Shown: positions 24,265 through 34,204, counted from the stretch's first letter. The stretch is 64,000 bases of DNA from Christiangramia sp. (GCF_029937855.1 NZ_JAPYPC010000015.1:1-64000), one strand, 5' to 3'. The notes: generated by a model from the sequence alone, not told the origin. Numbers and translations are program-made.

Positions 24265-24513
24265 CTAATGATTTCTTAAAGCATTGATCAATTCTTCTTT
24301 AGACATATCGCTTCTTCCTACAATTCCTACTTCTTTAGCTTTTTGATATAGCTCGTCTTTTGTTCGCTCCTCATACTTTTCCGCTTTACCACCTTTTTTC
24401 CCCGAATTAGGATCATTAGCTATGCGTGCCGCTTTCTCCTTGCTCAATCCCTGATCCCTTAATTTTTCGTACTGCTCGTCGTTTTTAATGTGTGGTCCAT
24501 GATCTTTAGCCAT
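24265..24513 (-). CDS. Small basic protein with Rho-N/SAP-like domain
   Basis: An 82-residue, highly charged protein. Residues 1-45 contain KNDEQYEKLRDQGLSKEKAARIAN and a Gly/Lys-rich linker (NSGKKGGKAEKYEE); residues ~50-82 look like a Rho N-terminal/SAP-type helix-extended-loop-helix (TKDELYQKAKEVGIVGRSDM, SKEELINALR). This suggests DNA or RNA binding. It is the first gene of the Ku-LigD operon, its stop codon abutting the ku start, so an accessory role in end joining is plausible but unproven. Confidence 0.75.
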   Translation of the reverse strand: MAKDHGPHIKNDEQYEKLRDQGLSKEKAARIANDPNSGKKGGKAEKYEERTKDELYQKAKEVGIVGRSDMSKEELINALRNH

Positions 24514-24826
24514 AATTATATTTTTTTGATTTATTTAAAATTACGATTTCGTCCCTTTAAATCGAATTATAAAAAACTGATTAACCAGAGTTTAACTTCC
24601 AGTATTTATATTCTCAAGTTTCATTAAAAGTATGTTAAACGCTCTCTGCTAAGGAAATACCCGATCGCTTCCTTTTCTATTTTCGGAACTTCGAAGAGTA
24701 AAAAATTATGATAAAAAGGAGTTAATTTGGTTAAATATCTGGGTAAAAATCAGGCTGAATTTTAATTTTATACCTCGAAATTAAATTAAATTTTTGGGTA
24801 TAAATCGTATGTAAGGGGGACGAGCT
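24514..24826. other. Divergent promoter region of NHEJ operon and ferritin-like gene
   Basis: These 313 AT-rich bases hold no ORF. They separate the divergently transcribed NHEJ operon and the 24827 gene. On the minus strand TAATTTTA (7 of 8 with TAnnTTTG) lies near 24540. On the plus strand an unusual purine run, AAGGGGGACGAGCT, directly precedes the ATG at 24827; a Shine-Dalgarno-like element is uncommon in this phylum. I see no terminator or structured RNA. Confidence 0.4.
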
Positions 24827-25294
24827 ATGCGAATTAAGGAGAAGCAGGAAACAATAGAACTTTTAGAAGAATTAAGAATTTTAAACTACAAAAGCGCCTA
24901 TATGTATAAGATTATGTGTGAGGCCGAAAACAGGTTAATGCTCAAAAATTTTTACATGCTCCTACACCAGCAAAAAATTGAATTTCGACAAGATATAGAG
25001 GAAAAAATTGAACAGTTAAAAACAGAAATTTCCCCTACCAGAGATCCCAGGATGCTTTCTTTTTACAAAAGAAAGAAGTGCAAACTCGCCCAATACTATT
25101 TAAAATATAAATTAAGGAGTTCCTATGCTGATATTCATAAACGGGAATGGAAAAGTTATAAAAAATATAATAAATTCCTATCTAGAATAAACCATGCCTG
25201 CGTAAGAGAAATTCTTTTGGAACATAAACATCAGATCAAGATCAACCTTACAAATATGAACAATACAGGAATTATCAAGTATCCTGTAAAATAA
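24827..25294 (+). CDS. Four-helix, ferritin-like (DUF2383-type) protein
   Basis: A 155-residue, helix-rich protein with no signal peptide. The spacing of E-x-x-R-x-L-N-Y-K-S-A-Y-x-Y near the N-terminus, then AENRLMLKNFYMLLHQQ, resembles DUF2383 four-helix bundles (stress-induced, PA2169-like). The C-terminal half is unusually Lys/Tyr-rich (YKKYNKF, FYKRKKCKLAQYYLKYKL) and may bind nucleic acid or be a divergent helix pair. Acidic metal ligands of true ferritins are not evident. It is transcribed alone, divergent from the Ku-LigD operon, and might belong to the same stress response. Confidence 0.55.
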   Translation: MRIKEKQETIELLEELRILNYKSAYMYKIMCEAENRLMLKNFYMLLHQQKIEFRQDIEEKIEQLKTEISPTRDPRMLSFYKRKKCKLAQYYLKYKLRSSYADIHKREWKSYKKYNKFLSRINHACVREILLEHKHQIKINLTNMNNTGIIKYPVK

Positions 25295-25297
25295 AAA

Positions 25298-25425
25298 GAC
25301 CATCTAAAAAGTAGAGGATTCTTACCGCTGAGCTTGTTTTCAGCTTCTAATTTTCTCCTGATCTTAATTGTTTCAGATAAGAAAAAATAGCGAATAAATC
25401 TCCTGACTTTTGAGACAGCCTTTTT
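25298..25425. repeat. GGCTGTCTA-type inverted-repeat element, degenerate copy
   Basis: About 128 bp between two converging genes. The right end TTTTGAGACAGCCTTTTT is the complement of a GGCTGTCT terminus; the left end GACCATCTAAAAAGT is a decayed version. The interior GCTGAGCTTGTTTTCAGCTT matches the interior of the element at 48939-49068. It probably belongs to the same dispersed family. Confidence 0.6.
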
Positions 25426-25440
25426 ATGAATAAAATTCTT

Positions 25441-27858
25441 TTATTTGATACTTTCTACTTCTTCCCTTACTTCTGCTTCGGTTCCTTCAAATTCAAATGT
25501 TTCAGTCACTTCTTCTTTATTTTTCATTTTAGTAACCACCACATAAGCTGTGACAAAATCTTCTTCGGAATTTTTCTCTAGTTTCACTTCTTTCGAAATC
25601 AGTTTGTCCATAGCTTCAGCTTTATATATTTCTGAAGTCTCATCCTGGTTTGGTATATCTCCCTCTGTATGTCCTCCTAGTATCGGGGCAATTACCAGCC
25701 CAATTAAACAGGTAAGTTTAATCAAAATGTTCATGGATGGCCCAGAAGTATCTTTAAAGGGATCTCCCACTGTATCACCGGTCACCGCCGCTTTATGAGC
25801 ATCAGACCCTTTATAGGTCATTTCCCCGTTTATCATTACTCCTGCTTCAAAAGATTTCTTGGCATTGTCCCATGCTCCGCCGGCATTATTTTGAAAAATC
25901 GCCCATAAAACACCGCTCACCGTTACCCCGGCCATATAACCTCCAAGCATTTCGGCTATAAGTACATTTTCGTAACCAAATAGCATAGGAAGAAAGGCAA
26001 TCGCTATTGGGAATCCGATAGTTATAACTCCTGGCAATAGCATTTCTTTAAGCGCAGCTTCCGTTGAAATCGCCACACATTTATCGTATTCTGGTTTTCC
26101 CGTTCCTTCCATGATCCCGGGAATTTCTTTAAATTGTCTTCTTACTTCCCTTACCATTTGCATGGCCGCTTTACCTACTGAACTCATGGCAAGTGCAGAA
26201 AACACTACCGGTACCATACCACCAACAAATAACATTGCCAAAACTGGAGCTTTAAAAATATTAATTCCGTCAATCCCGGTAAAAGTTACATACGCTGCAA
26301 AAAGGGCCAGGGAGGTCAATGCTGCGGAAGCGATCGCAAAACCTTTTCCAGTTGCCGCTGTGGTATTTCCTACAGAATCAAGAATATCGGTTCTTTCACG
26401 AACTTCAGAAGGTAATTCACTCATTTCAGCAATCCCACCAGCATTATCGGCAATTGGCCCAAAAGCATCAATAGCCAGCTGCATAGCCGTAGTAGCCATC
26501 ATAGCTGAAGCAGCCAAAGCCACCCCATAGAAACCTGCAAAAGCATAAGATGCCCAGATCGCTACGGCAAATAATAATATTGAAAAGAAAGTAGAGATCA
26601 TCCCGGTAGAAAGTCCGGCGATTATATTGGTAGCCGCACCGGTACTTGAATTCTGAACGATGCTCATCACCGGTTTTTTACCAAGCCCGGTATAATATTC
26701 AGTAACTGCAGATATTACTCCGCCCACTATAATCCCTACCAGGGAAGCGTAAAATACATTTAGTGAACTAATAGATTTCATTTCAAATCCTTCCTGACCA
26801 CCTACAAAGAATCCCATAGTCATAGAATCTGAAGGTAGCATCCAGGTTACCAGAAAGTAACTTGCGATGGCCACAAGTACTATAGAAACCCAGTTTCCTA
26901 TATTTAATGCTTTTTGTACTTCAACTTCCTTGGCATCATTAGATTTTATTCTTACCAGTAAAGTTCCTATTATTGAAATGATAATCCCTGCACCGGCAAT
27001 AGCCATTGGCAGTAAAATAGGTCCTATTCCTCCAAAGCCTTCAGAAGTAATATCACCGCCCATATCTTCAATGATATAATTCCCAAGCACCATTGCAGCG
27101 AGTACTGTAGCTACATAAGATCCAAAAAGGTCGGCTCCCATTCCAGCAACATCTCCAACATTATCTCCTACATTATCTGCGATGGTAGCAGGGTTACGGG
27201 GATCATCTTCCGGGATCCCGGCTTCTACTTTCCCAACAAGATCGGCTCCAACATCTGCAGCTTTAGTATAGATTCCGCCTCCAACACGCGCAAAGAGTGC
27301 AATAGATTCAGCACCTAAAGAGAATCCTGCAAGTGTTTCCAGTACGATGGTCATTTGCTGGGTATTGGTCCATTCTCCTCCCATAAAATAATGAAAAAAC
27401 AAAATAAAGAATCCTGTAAGTCCCAGTACTGCCAGGCCGGCAACACCAAGCCCCATAACAGTTCCACCACCAAAAGAAATATTCAGGGCTTTTGGCAGAC
27501 TGGTTCTTGCCGCTTGTGTGGTTCGAACATTTGTCTGGGTAGCGATCTTCATTCCCATATTTCCCGCAAGGGCAGAAAAGAAGGCTCCGAAAATAAATGC
27601 TATAATAATTAAATAATGGGTAGTGGGAACAAAGTAAGCGATGGCGGCCAGGGCTATACTGGCACCAATTACAAAAAGAGTCAATAATTTATATTCTGCT
27701 TTTAAAAAGGCGAGTGCGCCTTCATAGATATGAGCTGAAATTTCTTTCATTTTCCCGTCTCCGGAGTCCTGTTTCATTACCCAGGATCTTTTGACCCACA
27801 TATAAATGAGTCCGATTATTGCCAGCACGGCAGGCATATAAATCATTATTGCTTCCAT
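25441..27858 (-). CDS. hppA: Membrane-bound ion-pumping pyrophosphatase
   Basis: An 805-residue integral membrane pyrophosphatase with about 16 helices that couples PPi hydrolysis to H+ or Na+ export. The catalytic signature [19 protein letters not shown] lies at 218-236, preceded by [20 protein letters not shown]. The later motif [13 protein letters not shown] has Ala where K+-independent enzymes carry Lys, so it is of the K+-dependent class. H+ versus Na+ specificity is not decidable by eye. The last ~60 residues form an acidic cytosolic tail ([20 protein letters not shown]) that most homologues lack. The soluble pyrophosphatase gene lies upstream, with a terminator between. Confidence 0.95.
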   Translation of the reverse strand: MEAIMIYMPAVLAIIGLIYMWVKRSWVMKQDSGDGKMKEISAHIYEGALAFLKAEYKLLTLFVIGASIALAAIAYFVPTTHYLIIIAFIFGAFFSALAGNMGMKIATQTNVRTTQAARTSLPKALNISFGGGTVMGLGVAGLAVLGLTGFFILFFHYFMGGEWTNTQQMTIVLETLAGFSLGAESIALFARVGGGIYTKAADVGADLVGKVEAGIPEDDPRNPATIADNVGDNVGDVAGMGADLFGSYVATVLAAMVLGNYIIEDMGGDITSEGFGGIGPILLPMAIAGAGIIISIIGTLLVRIKSNDAKEVEVQKALNIGNWVSIVLVAIASYFLVTWMLPSDSMTMGFFVGGQEGFEMKSISSLNVFYASLVGIIVGGVISAVTEYYTGLGKKPVMSIVQNSSTGAATNIIAGLSTGMISTFFSILLFAVAIWASYAFAGFYGVALAASAMMATTAMQLAIDAFGPIADNAGGIAEMSELPSEVRERTDILDSVGNTTAATGKGFAIASAALTSLALFAAYVTFTGIDGINIFKAPVLAMLFVGGMVPVVFSALAMSSVGKAAMQMVREVRRQFKEIPGIMEGTGKPEYDKCVAISTEAALKEMLLPGVITIGFPIAIAFLPMLFGYENVLIAEMLGGYMAGVTVSGVLWAIFQNNAGGAWDNAKKSFEAGVMINGEMTYKGSDAHKAAVTGDTVGDPFKDTSGPSMNILIKLTCLIGLVIAPILGGHTEGDIPNQDETSEIYKAEAMDKLISKEVKLEKNSEEDFVTAYVVVTKMKNKEEVTETFEFEGTEAEVREEVESIK

Positions 27859-27926
27859 ATTGATAGCGAGGTTAATTTGTTAATTATTTATTAATGCCCG
27901 CTAATGTAGTAAATTCAGCAATAATT

Positions 27927-27961
27927 AAAAAAGCAATAACTTTTTAAGGCTATTGCTTTTA
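27927..27961 (-). terminator. Intrinsic terminator between ppa and hppA
   Basis: On the minus strand AAAAGCAATA pairs with TATTGCTTTT around a short loop, followed by more T residues. It lies 30 nt after the ppa stop and about 70 nt before the hppA start, so hppA probably has its own promoter. Confidence 0.75.
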
Positions 27962-27992
27962 ATATTTTAATATAAAGGAGAATTATTTGAGA

Positions 27993-28505
27993 TTATATGC
28001 CAAAGCGGGATTTATCACCTTCATAATTCTCAAATCGCTCCACACATTGCCTGATGATCTCTCTTGCTTCTGAAGCATCTCCAAAATCACCGGTATCGAC
28101 TTTTTTCTTTTCAAGATCTTTATATACTTTAAAGAAATGTTCGATCTCCTTGATCATATGTCCATTTAATTCTTTAAGATCGTTCAATCTGTTCCAGATA
28201 GGATCTGAAACCGGTACACAGATGATTTTCTCATCCGGGCCTTTTTCATCAGCCATATGAAAAACCCCAATAGGTTTCACTTCCATTACAATTCCTGGAA
28301 AAGTAGGTTCAGACACTAATACAAGCACGTCTAAAGGATCTTCATCCAGGGCTAAAGTATTAGGAATAAATCCGTAATCTGCAGGGTACATCATCGAAGA
28401 GAAGATCATCCTGTCGTAACGAACCTTTTTTAGTTTAAAATCATATTCGTATTTGTTCCTACTCCCTTTTGGGATCTCGATCAGTACATCAAAAGTATCA
28501 GACAT
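27993..28505 (-). CDS. ppa: Soluble inorganic pyrophosphatase (family I)
   Basis: A 170-residue cytosolic family I pyrophosphatase that hydrolyses PPi to phosphate. The signature DEDPLDVLVL (~56-65) supplies the metal-binding aspartates; IEIPKGSRNKYEYDF (~8-22) and the Lys/Tyr residues in MMYPADYGFIPNT are also typical. It sits next to hppA, so the cell has both a PPi-wasting and a PPi-conserving enzyme at this locus. Confidence 0.95.
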   Translation of the reverse strand: MSDTFDVLIEIPKGSRNKYEYDFKLKKVRYDRMIFSSMMYPADYGFIPNTLALDEDPLDVLVLVSEPTFPGIVMEVKPIGVFHMADEKGPDEKIICVPVSDPIWNRLNDLKELNGHMIKEIEHFFKVYKDLEKKKVDTGDFGDASEAREIIRQCVERFENYEGDKSRFGI

Positions 28506-28573
28506 TTTTCTTTGTTTTCTTCATTAAAATTAAGGGCTGCAAATATAGTTATTTCTGATGTTTAAATTCTTAA

Positions 28574-31066
28574 CTAAAAGTGAAATCCAAAATCTATTGT
28601 AAAGGCCATAGATCTGGCATCGGGATTATCAAAATAATTCCCTCTAAAATGTACATCGAAGCGCATTACTTTGAAGATATTCCCTATTCCAAGACTATAT
28701 TCATAAAAGGGATCCGAATCTGGCGCCACCAGCGGCAGCCCTGAAGCATCTATATTTTTACTTTCCTGGGAAATATCACCATTTACTGCCCTAAAGCCTA
28801 TTAATTCTCTTAAATCTAGTTCACGTAGAAGCGGAATTCTGGAAAATAACCTGCCATTGAAATTATGATCTATGTGAATCGCAGAATAACTGTCGGTTAC
28901 AAATTCATAGAAATCCAAAGTTGGAAATGTATTATACAGAGCAAAATATGTCTGGTTACCCGGAACCACACTTAGAAGCCCTAACGGAACTCCGTCAAAA
29001 GTTTTTCCTGCCTCTATACTAACGTTAGAACGACCAATCCCGCCAATTAAAAGTGGTTGATTATAAAAGAACTGCAGTTTCTTATAATCAAAATCACTAT
29101 TGAAAATATCCTTTACTCCAAGACTATAATTTAAAAACAAAGTAGGGAAATCTTCTTCGTTTACCACATTTCGTTCTACGCCATAACCCGAAACTTTCCT
29201 TCCTGGTGTCCAGGTTAAAATCGTAGATAATTCGGTTTGGTTAATTTCAGAATCTACAACTGTTCTTTCTTCATCTATATAATAATCCAGGCTGAATTGA
29301 GGCGAAGCAGGCTTTAAAATTCTATAATTAGCCCCTACCCGGACTTTAAAATTCCTTAGGGGTTCCATTTCCACCGCAAAAACACTTAAGTTAATGGAAC
29401 TTAATTTATCGTTATCGCCCACATTCAGAAGAGAAGAGGATGCAAGACTCCTTCCCAGCACATCAGTAGAATTTGTAAGGCTCGTACCTAATTGTTCCAC
29501 ATCCCTCCTATTTCCTCCGGTAATAATTAACCGTGATTTTGGATCGATAAGAACTTTACCTGAGATTCCATATTTAAACTTATTGTCTTTAAATCCATAA
29601 GCTCCATAAGCCTCAATTCTCCAGGGATCATTTTGCCCAAAATACGTTCTGCCACCAAACCTGGTTCGTAAGCCCTCTACCTCATTAAAACCAAAGGTTG
29701 AATAAATAGGCCCATAATCCCATCCATCAAATTCCACATAACCAGATTGAGCAATAGTAGCAATATCATACAGTCTATTAAAGGCCTTAGTTTTAGTAAG
29801 ACTATCCAGCATTACGTAAATACCTTTCTCGTCTTTATTTAATTCTTCCAACCTGTTTTCAGACCAGAATTCATCACTTCTATTATAGGCCTGGGATTGT
29901 GGATTATAAACCGGTTGCTGATAAAATGAAGCAGGCTTCTCCTTATTGAATTCATATTCATCATAGAGCATAGTCCTTTTTGCATAGACACCTCGTGAAG
30001 TTCTTTTCTTGTTCAAACCAAAATCGGCCATAAAGAAATCTCTTTCTATTAGAAAAATAGAATCATTTAAAACTTCAAAATCCTGCTCGATATAAACCTG
30101 CTTTATCCAGTTAATGTTTACATCCTTGGTAGTTTCAAGATTGATATTCTTAACCGCCCAGGTAGTATCGTTTACCCAAAAATCACCTTTAAAGGTTAGC
30201 TCGTTTTCCCGGCGTGGATAATACACAATATTGTAACACCATTTATTGTCTATATATGCACTGTCTGACAATACATAGTTATAGGTGTCTATCCCCGTGG
30301 TGGAAATAGGACTGACAAAACTCTTATCAAAGAATTTTATATAATTCTTATAAATATCGTAATCGTCATAAATATCCTTTACAAAATCTATCAGGTTTCT
30401 ATTCTGATTAAATCCTGAATTTTTATTCCCTAATAAAACTTCTTTCTTTTCATTGAGTAGATTATCTCCATATACTTTTGTAACCGATTCATTTATGAAC
30501 ATTGGCAAATAGGTTTTACCAGTTACACTATTCGTATCGGCATAATCGAAAATGAATTCCATCCCATTGAATATTCTGCTTTCAATTAATGTGCTGTCTA
30601 TTTTATTAATATCAAACTCCAGCTTTTCATACTCCTTATAAGAATACTGCTCAAAAGCCCTGACTCCGTTAGAACGCCTGTTAGCCCAAACTTTTTTAAG
30701 AATATCTATGGCGGGGTTATTCTTTTTGGAAGTTTTTCCGCGGTAAATTACTACTTCATCGAGGCTCGCCGCTTCTTCTTCCAGGCTAATCTCCATATTT
30801 AAATTCACTGAAGATTTTAGCGGAACTTTCAGGGTTTTATATCCAATAAAGGAAATGACAATGGTATCGAAATTTCCATCATCCTGTAAATAAAATTCAC
30901 CATCCTCATTAGTAGTGGTACCAGTAGAAGAATTTGCAAATACCACATTGGCGAATGGAACAGTTTTCCCTGAACTATCATTTACAACGCCGCCAACCTT
31001 AGTTTGGGCATAGCTGAAGCTAAAACTGAAAAAAATAAAATAAAATAAGTAGGCTTTTTTGATCAT
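28574..31066 (-). CDS. DUF5686 outer-membrane protein with carboxypeptidase-like domain
   Basis: An 830-residue exported protein. The signal peptide is MIKKAYLFYFIFFSFSFSYAQ-like (first 20 shown: MIKKAYLFYFIFFSFSFSYA). Next is a CarboxypepD_reg-like beta-sandwich (~25-105: GGVVNDSSGKTVPFANVVF, TTTNEDGEFYL), then the DUF5686 domain, which ends in a beta-barrel-like region with the C-terminal FTIDFGFHF typical of outer-membrane strands. I chose ATG 31066: a start at 31108 is possible in frame, but its first codons lie inside the terminator of the upstream pdhB-like gene. Function is unknown; it resembles TonB-receptor accessory proteins. Confidence 0.85.
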   Translation of the reverse strand: MIKKAYLFYFIFFSFSFSYAQTKVGGVVNDSSGKTVPFANVVFANSSTGTTTNEDGEFYLQDDGNFDTIVISFIGYKTLKVPLKSSVNLNMEISLEEEAASLDEVVIYRGKTSKKNNPAIDILKKVWANRRSNGVRAFEQYSYKEYEKLEFDINKIDSTLIESRIFNGMEFIFDYADTNSVTGKTYLPMFINESVTKVYGDNLLNEKKEVLLGNKNSGFNQNRNLIDFVKDIYDDYDIYKNYIKFFDKSFVSPISTTGIDTYNYVLSDSAYIDNKWCYNIVYYPRRENELTFKGDFWVNDTTWAVKNINLETTKDVNINWIKQVYIEQDFEVLNDSIFLIERDFFMADFGLNKKRTSRGVYAKRTMLYDEYEFNKEKPASFYQQPVYNPQSQAYNRSDEFWSENRLEELNKDEKGIYVMLDSLTKTKAFNRLYDIATIAQSGYVEFDGWDYGPIYSTFGFNEVEGLRTRFGGRTYFGQNDPWRIEAYGAYGFKDNKFKYGISGKVLIDPKSRLIITGGNRRDVEQLGTSLTNSTDVLGRSLASSSLLNVGDNDKLSSINLSVFAVEMEPLRNFKVRVGANYRILKPASPQFSLDYYIDEERTVVDSEINQTELSTILTWTPGRKVSGYGVERNVVNEEDFPTLFLNYSLGVKDIFNSDFDYKKLQFFYNQPLLIGGIGRSNVSIEAGKTFDGVPLGLLSVVPGNQTYFALYNTFPTLDFYEFVTDSYSAIHIDHNFNGRLFSRIPLLRELDLRELIGFRAVNGDISQESKNIDASGLPLVAPDSDPFYEYSLGIGNIFKVMRFDVHFRGNYFDNPDARSMAFTIDFGFHF

Positions 31067-31074
31067 TTTGGGAT

Positions 31075-31105
31075 AAAAAAAAACTTCATCGGAAAGATGA
31101 AGTTT
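31075..31105 (-). terminator. Intrinsic terminator after pyruvate dehydrogenase E1 beta gene
   Basis: On the minus strand AAACTTCATC-tttcc-GATGAAGTTT forms a 10-bp stem followed by a T-tract of about six to eight residues. It begins about 20 nt after the stop of the E1 beta gene and also contains the false upstream start of the DUF5686 gene. Confidence 0.85.
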
Positions 31106-31125
31106 CAAAGATAAGTTGATTGGGT

Positions 31126-32103
31126 TTACTTATACATCACTTTTTTCACAGCTTTAACAACATCTTCACTATTTGGGAGCCATTCTTTAAGAAGTCCCGG
31201 TGAATATGGTGCCGGTGTATCAGCGGTATTAAGCTTTACTATGGGCGCATCCAAATAATCAAAAGCTTTGGATTGCACCTGATAAGTAATTTCTGTAGCA
31301 ACATTTCCAAAAGGCCACGCCTCTTCAAGTATTACCAGTCTATTTGTTTTTTTAACAGATTCCAGGATCGCATCATGATCCATAGGACGTACCGTTCTTA
31401 GATCAATAATTTCGCAGGAGATATCTTCTTCAGCAAGTTTCTCAGCTGCCTTATATGCCTCTTTGATTATTTTACCAAAAGATACAATAGTTACATCACT
31501 ACCTTCTCTTTTAATATCGGCTTTACCAATTTCAATTAAATATTCATCTTCCGGCACTTCGCCCTTATCACCGTACATTTGCTCACTTTCCATAAAAATA
31601 ACCGGATCGTCATCGCGAATCGCAGCTTTCAAAAGTCCTTTAGCATCGTAAGGATTAGAAGGTACGATTACCTTTAAACCTGGGGTATTTGCAAACCAAC
31701 TTTCAAAAGCCTGGGAATGGGTTGCCCCTAATTGTCCGGCTGAACCTGTTGGCCCACGAAATACGATCGGAATATTGAACTGCCCACCACTCATTTGTCT
31801 CATCTTGGCAGCATTATTAATGATTTGGTCAATTCCAACAAGAGAGAAATTAAAGGTCATGAACTCAATGATGGGCCTGTTACCATTCATGGCAGAACCT
31901 ACTCCAATCCCGGCAAAACCAAGTTCTGCAATGGGAGTATCTATAACTCTTTCAGGACCAAATTCATCTAGCATCCCTTTAGAAGCTTTATAAGCTCCAT
32001 TATATTCAGCAACTTCCTCTCCCATTAAATAGATGCTGTCGTCCAGACGCATTTCCTCGCTCATCGCCTCTGCAATGGCCTCTCTAAATTGAATTGTCCT
32101 CAT
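31126..32103 (-). CDS. pdhB: Pyruvate dehydrogenase E1 component, beta subunit
   Basis: A 325-residue transketolase-type beta subunit of a 2-oxo-acid dehydrogenase E1. It has MRTIQFREAIAEAMSEEM at the start, GEEVAEYNGAYKAS with the ThDP-contacting Glu (~28-29), the central FRGPTGSAGQLGATHSQ loop (~114-130) and the C-terminal transketolase domain (~190-325, IDLRTVRPMDHDAI, NTADTPAPYSPGL). The last motif fits pyruvate rather than branched-chain enzymes. The E1 alpha, E2 and E3 genes are not in the window, so the complex is encoded at more than one locus. Confidence 0.92.
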   Translation of the reverse strand: MRTIQFREAIAEAMSEEMRLDDSIYLMGEEVAEYNGAYKASKGMLDEFGPERVIDTPIAELGFAGIGVGSAMNGNRPIIEFMTFNFSLVGIDQIINNAAKMRQMSGGQFNIPIVFRGPTGSAGQLGATHSQAFESWFANTPGLKVIVPSNPYDAKGLLKAAIRDDDPVIFMESEQMYGDKGEVPEDEYLIEIGKADIKREGSDVTIVSFGKIIKEAYKAAEKLAEEDISCEIIDLRTVRPMDHDAILESVKKTNRLVILEEAWPFGNVATEITYQVQSKAFDYLDAPIVKLNTADTPAPYSPGLLKEWLPNSEDVVKAVKKVMYK

Positions 32104-32411
32104 TATTTAAAATCTTATTTTTTTATTCCTGCACAGCAAAAATAGTAATTCATAAAGGTATATACCATATTTGCCGATTAAAATTTTTGCAGCCAGATTA
32201 ATGGCAGAAAACACGTTGTGCAAATCACAGTTTAATCTGTAATTCTATACGGAATTCTCATTATTTCGTTCTTTATAGAACTAAAAACCAAATATTTTCT
32301 AAAATAGTCGTACTATTTTAAACTAATTTTATTATGCATGCATAGCTTTTTTTGATTAAAAATACTTACCTTCGTCATCGAAAACGATTTATTAAAAAAA
32401 TTACCTTATAT
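32104..32411. other. Divergent promoter region between pdhB and etfB
   Basis: 308 AT-rich bases without an ORF. TACCTTCG at 32367-32374 is a near match (7 of 8) to TAnnTTTG and lies 38 nt upstream of the chosen etfB start; a T-run is present at about -33. No terminator or structured RNA is apparent. Confidence 0.4.
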
Positions 32412-33158
32412 ATGAAAATCTTAGTATGTATTAGTCACGTACCTGACACTACATCCAAAATCAATTTCACAGATGGAGATACTAAATTTGACACTAATGG
32501 TGTTCAATTTGTAATTAATCCCAATGATGAATTTGGTCTTACCAGAGCGATGTGGTTTAAGGAAAAGCAGGGTGCAAGCGTAGATGTGATAAATGTCGGT
32601 GGTGCCGAAACTGAACCGACTCTTAGAAAAGCCCTGGCTATTGGTGCAGATACCGCAATTAGAATTAACACTCCTGCCAATGACGGATATCAGGTTGCTA
32701 AGGAACTTTCCAAAGTTGTACAGGATGGAGGTTATGACCTTGTGATCGCGGGTAGAGAATCTATAGATTATAACGGTGGAATGGTTCCAGGAATGTTAGC
32801 GCAACTTATTAAAGCTAATTTCATAAATAATTGTATCAGCCTGGAAATTGATGGTGAAAAGGCTAAGGCGATCCGTGAAATAGATGGTGGTAAAGAAACA
32901 TTAACTGCCTCTCTTCCGTTAGTTATTGGTGGTCAAAAAGGACTTGTTGAAGAAAGTGATTTGCGTATCCCGAATATGAGGGGGATTATGCAGGCACGAA
33001 AAAAGCCTCTAAACGTTATGGAACCTGCAGATACATCTGTAAAAACTGAAGCTGTAAAATTTGAAAAACCAGCTCCAAAAGGAGATGTTAAACTTATTGA
33101 TCCTGAAAATCTGGATGAATTGATCGACCTGCTTCATAATGAAGCAAAGGCGATCTAA
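32412..33158 (+). CDS. etfB: Electron transfer flavoprotein, beta subunit
   Basis: A 248-residue ETF beta subunit that, with EtfA, accepts electrons from acyl-CoA dehydrogenases such as that at 7700-9064 and passes them to the quinone pool. Start ATG 32412 gives the usual MKILVCISHVPDT; an in-frame ATG at 32352 would add 20 basic residues and lies at the predicted -7 box. The signature region VIAGRESIDYNGGMVPGMLA (~108-127) and the GGQKGLVEESDLRIPNMRGIM loop are typical (each seen in full in the translation). etfA follows 51 nt downstream. Confidence 0.93.
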   Translation: MKILVCISHVPDTTSKINFTDGDTKFDTNGVQFVINPNDEFGLTRAMWFKEKQGASVDVINVGGAETEPTLRKALAIGADTAIRINTPANDGYQVAKELSKVVQDGGYDLVIAGRESIDYNGGMVPGMLAQLIKANFINNCISLEIDGEKAKAIREIDGGKETLTASLPLVIGGQKGLVEESDLRIPNMRGIMQARKKPLNVMEPADTSVKTEAVKFEKPAPKGDVKLIDPENLDELIDLLHNEAKAI

Positions 33159-33209
33159 TTTATCTGGATTAAGATCAAAAAGAATTTCAAAATTAAAAAT
33201 TAGAAAAAA

Positions 33210-34178
33210 ATGTCAGTTTTAGTATATATAGAATCAGAAGAAGGAAAATTCAAGAAAGCTTCCTATGAGGTTGCTTCTTACGCCAAAGGAATAGCAGATA
33301 AGATGGGTACCTCTGTGACCGCGATTGTCTTTGATGCGGGCGAAGTATCAGAATTAGGAAACTATGGAGTTGACAAAGTTTTAAATGTTAGGAATAATAA
33401 ATTAAAGAACTTCAATGCAGAGGCTTATTCAGATGCCGTTAAACAGGCAGCAGAAAAAGAGGAAAGTAAAGTTGTCGTTCTAAGTCAGAGTGCAAACAGT
33501 AAATATCTTGCTCCCTTATTGGCAGTACAACTTGAGGCTGGTTATGCTTCCAATGTAGTTGCCCTTCCTGAAAGTACAGATCCATTTACCGTGAAAAGAA
33601 CTGCCTTTACAAATAAAGCATTCAATTTCACAAAAATCACTACTGATGTAAAGGTTATTGGTTTATCTAAAAATGCTTACGGACTTAAAGAAGCCCAGGC
33701 AGACGCAGCTGAAGAAGAATTCAGCCCAAATCTTTCGGAAGAAGATTTTTCTGTAAATGTAGAATCTGTAGATAAAGCTACAGATAAAGTAACTATTGCT
33801 GATGCAGAGGTGGTGGTTTCTGGTGGACGTGGCCTGAAGGGTCCTGAAAACTGGGGAATGATAGAAGAAATGGCCGAAATTCTTGGTGCTGCAACAGCAT
33901 GTTCCAAGCCGGTGAGTGACATGGGCTGGAGACCGCATAGCGAACATGTGGGACAAACAGGAAAACCCGTTGCTTCCAACCTGTATATAGCTGTTGGAAT
34001 TTCAGGAGCAATTCAGCATTTAGCTGGGATCAACGCTGCAAAAACCAAGGTGGTCATTAATAACGATCCGGAAGCGCCATTCTTTAAGGCGGCAGATTAT
34101 GGAGTTGTAGGAGATGCCTTTGAAATTGTCCCTAAGCTGAACGAAAAATTGAAGGAATTTAAAGAGAAAAACGCATAA
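33210..34178 (+). CDS. etfA: Electron transfer flavoprotein, alpha subunit
   Basis: A 322-residue ETF alpha subunit. The FAD-binding C-terminal domain has VVSGGRGLKGPENWG (~200-214), AACSKPVSDMGWRPHSEHVGQTGK-type sequence (~232-255; marks CSKPVSDMGW and VGQTGK) and AVGISGAIQHLAG with NNDPEAPFFKAADYGVVGD at the end. The N-terminal domain (1-190) is the usual variable half. It forms a heterodimer with EtfB and is the second gene of the operon. The element at 34205-34250 likely terminates transcription. Confidence 0.94.
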   Translation: MSVLVYIESEEGKFKKASYEVASYAKGIADKMGTSVTAIVFDAGEVSELGNYGVDKVLNVRNNKLKNFNAEAYSDAVKQAAEKEESKVVVLSQSANSKYLAPLLAVQLEAGYASNVVALPESTDPFTVKRTAFTNKAFNFTKITTDVKVIGLSKNAYGLKEAQADAAEEEFSPNLSEEDFSVNVESVDKATDKVTIADAEVVVSGGRGLKGPENWGMIEEMAEILGAATACSKPVSDMGWRPHSEHVGQTGKPVASNLYIAVGISGAIQHLAGINAAKTKVVINNDPEAPFFKAADYGVVGDAFEIVPKLNEKLKEFKEKNA

Positions 34179-34204
34179 TTTTCATAAATTGCGAGCCGTA
34201 AAGG

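Noticed and set aside
33663-34011. Several minus-strand ORFs inside etfA
   Set aside because: All overlap conserved EtfA FAD-binding motifs in the plus frame and show no family features.
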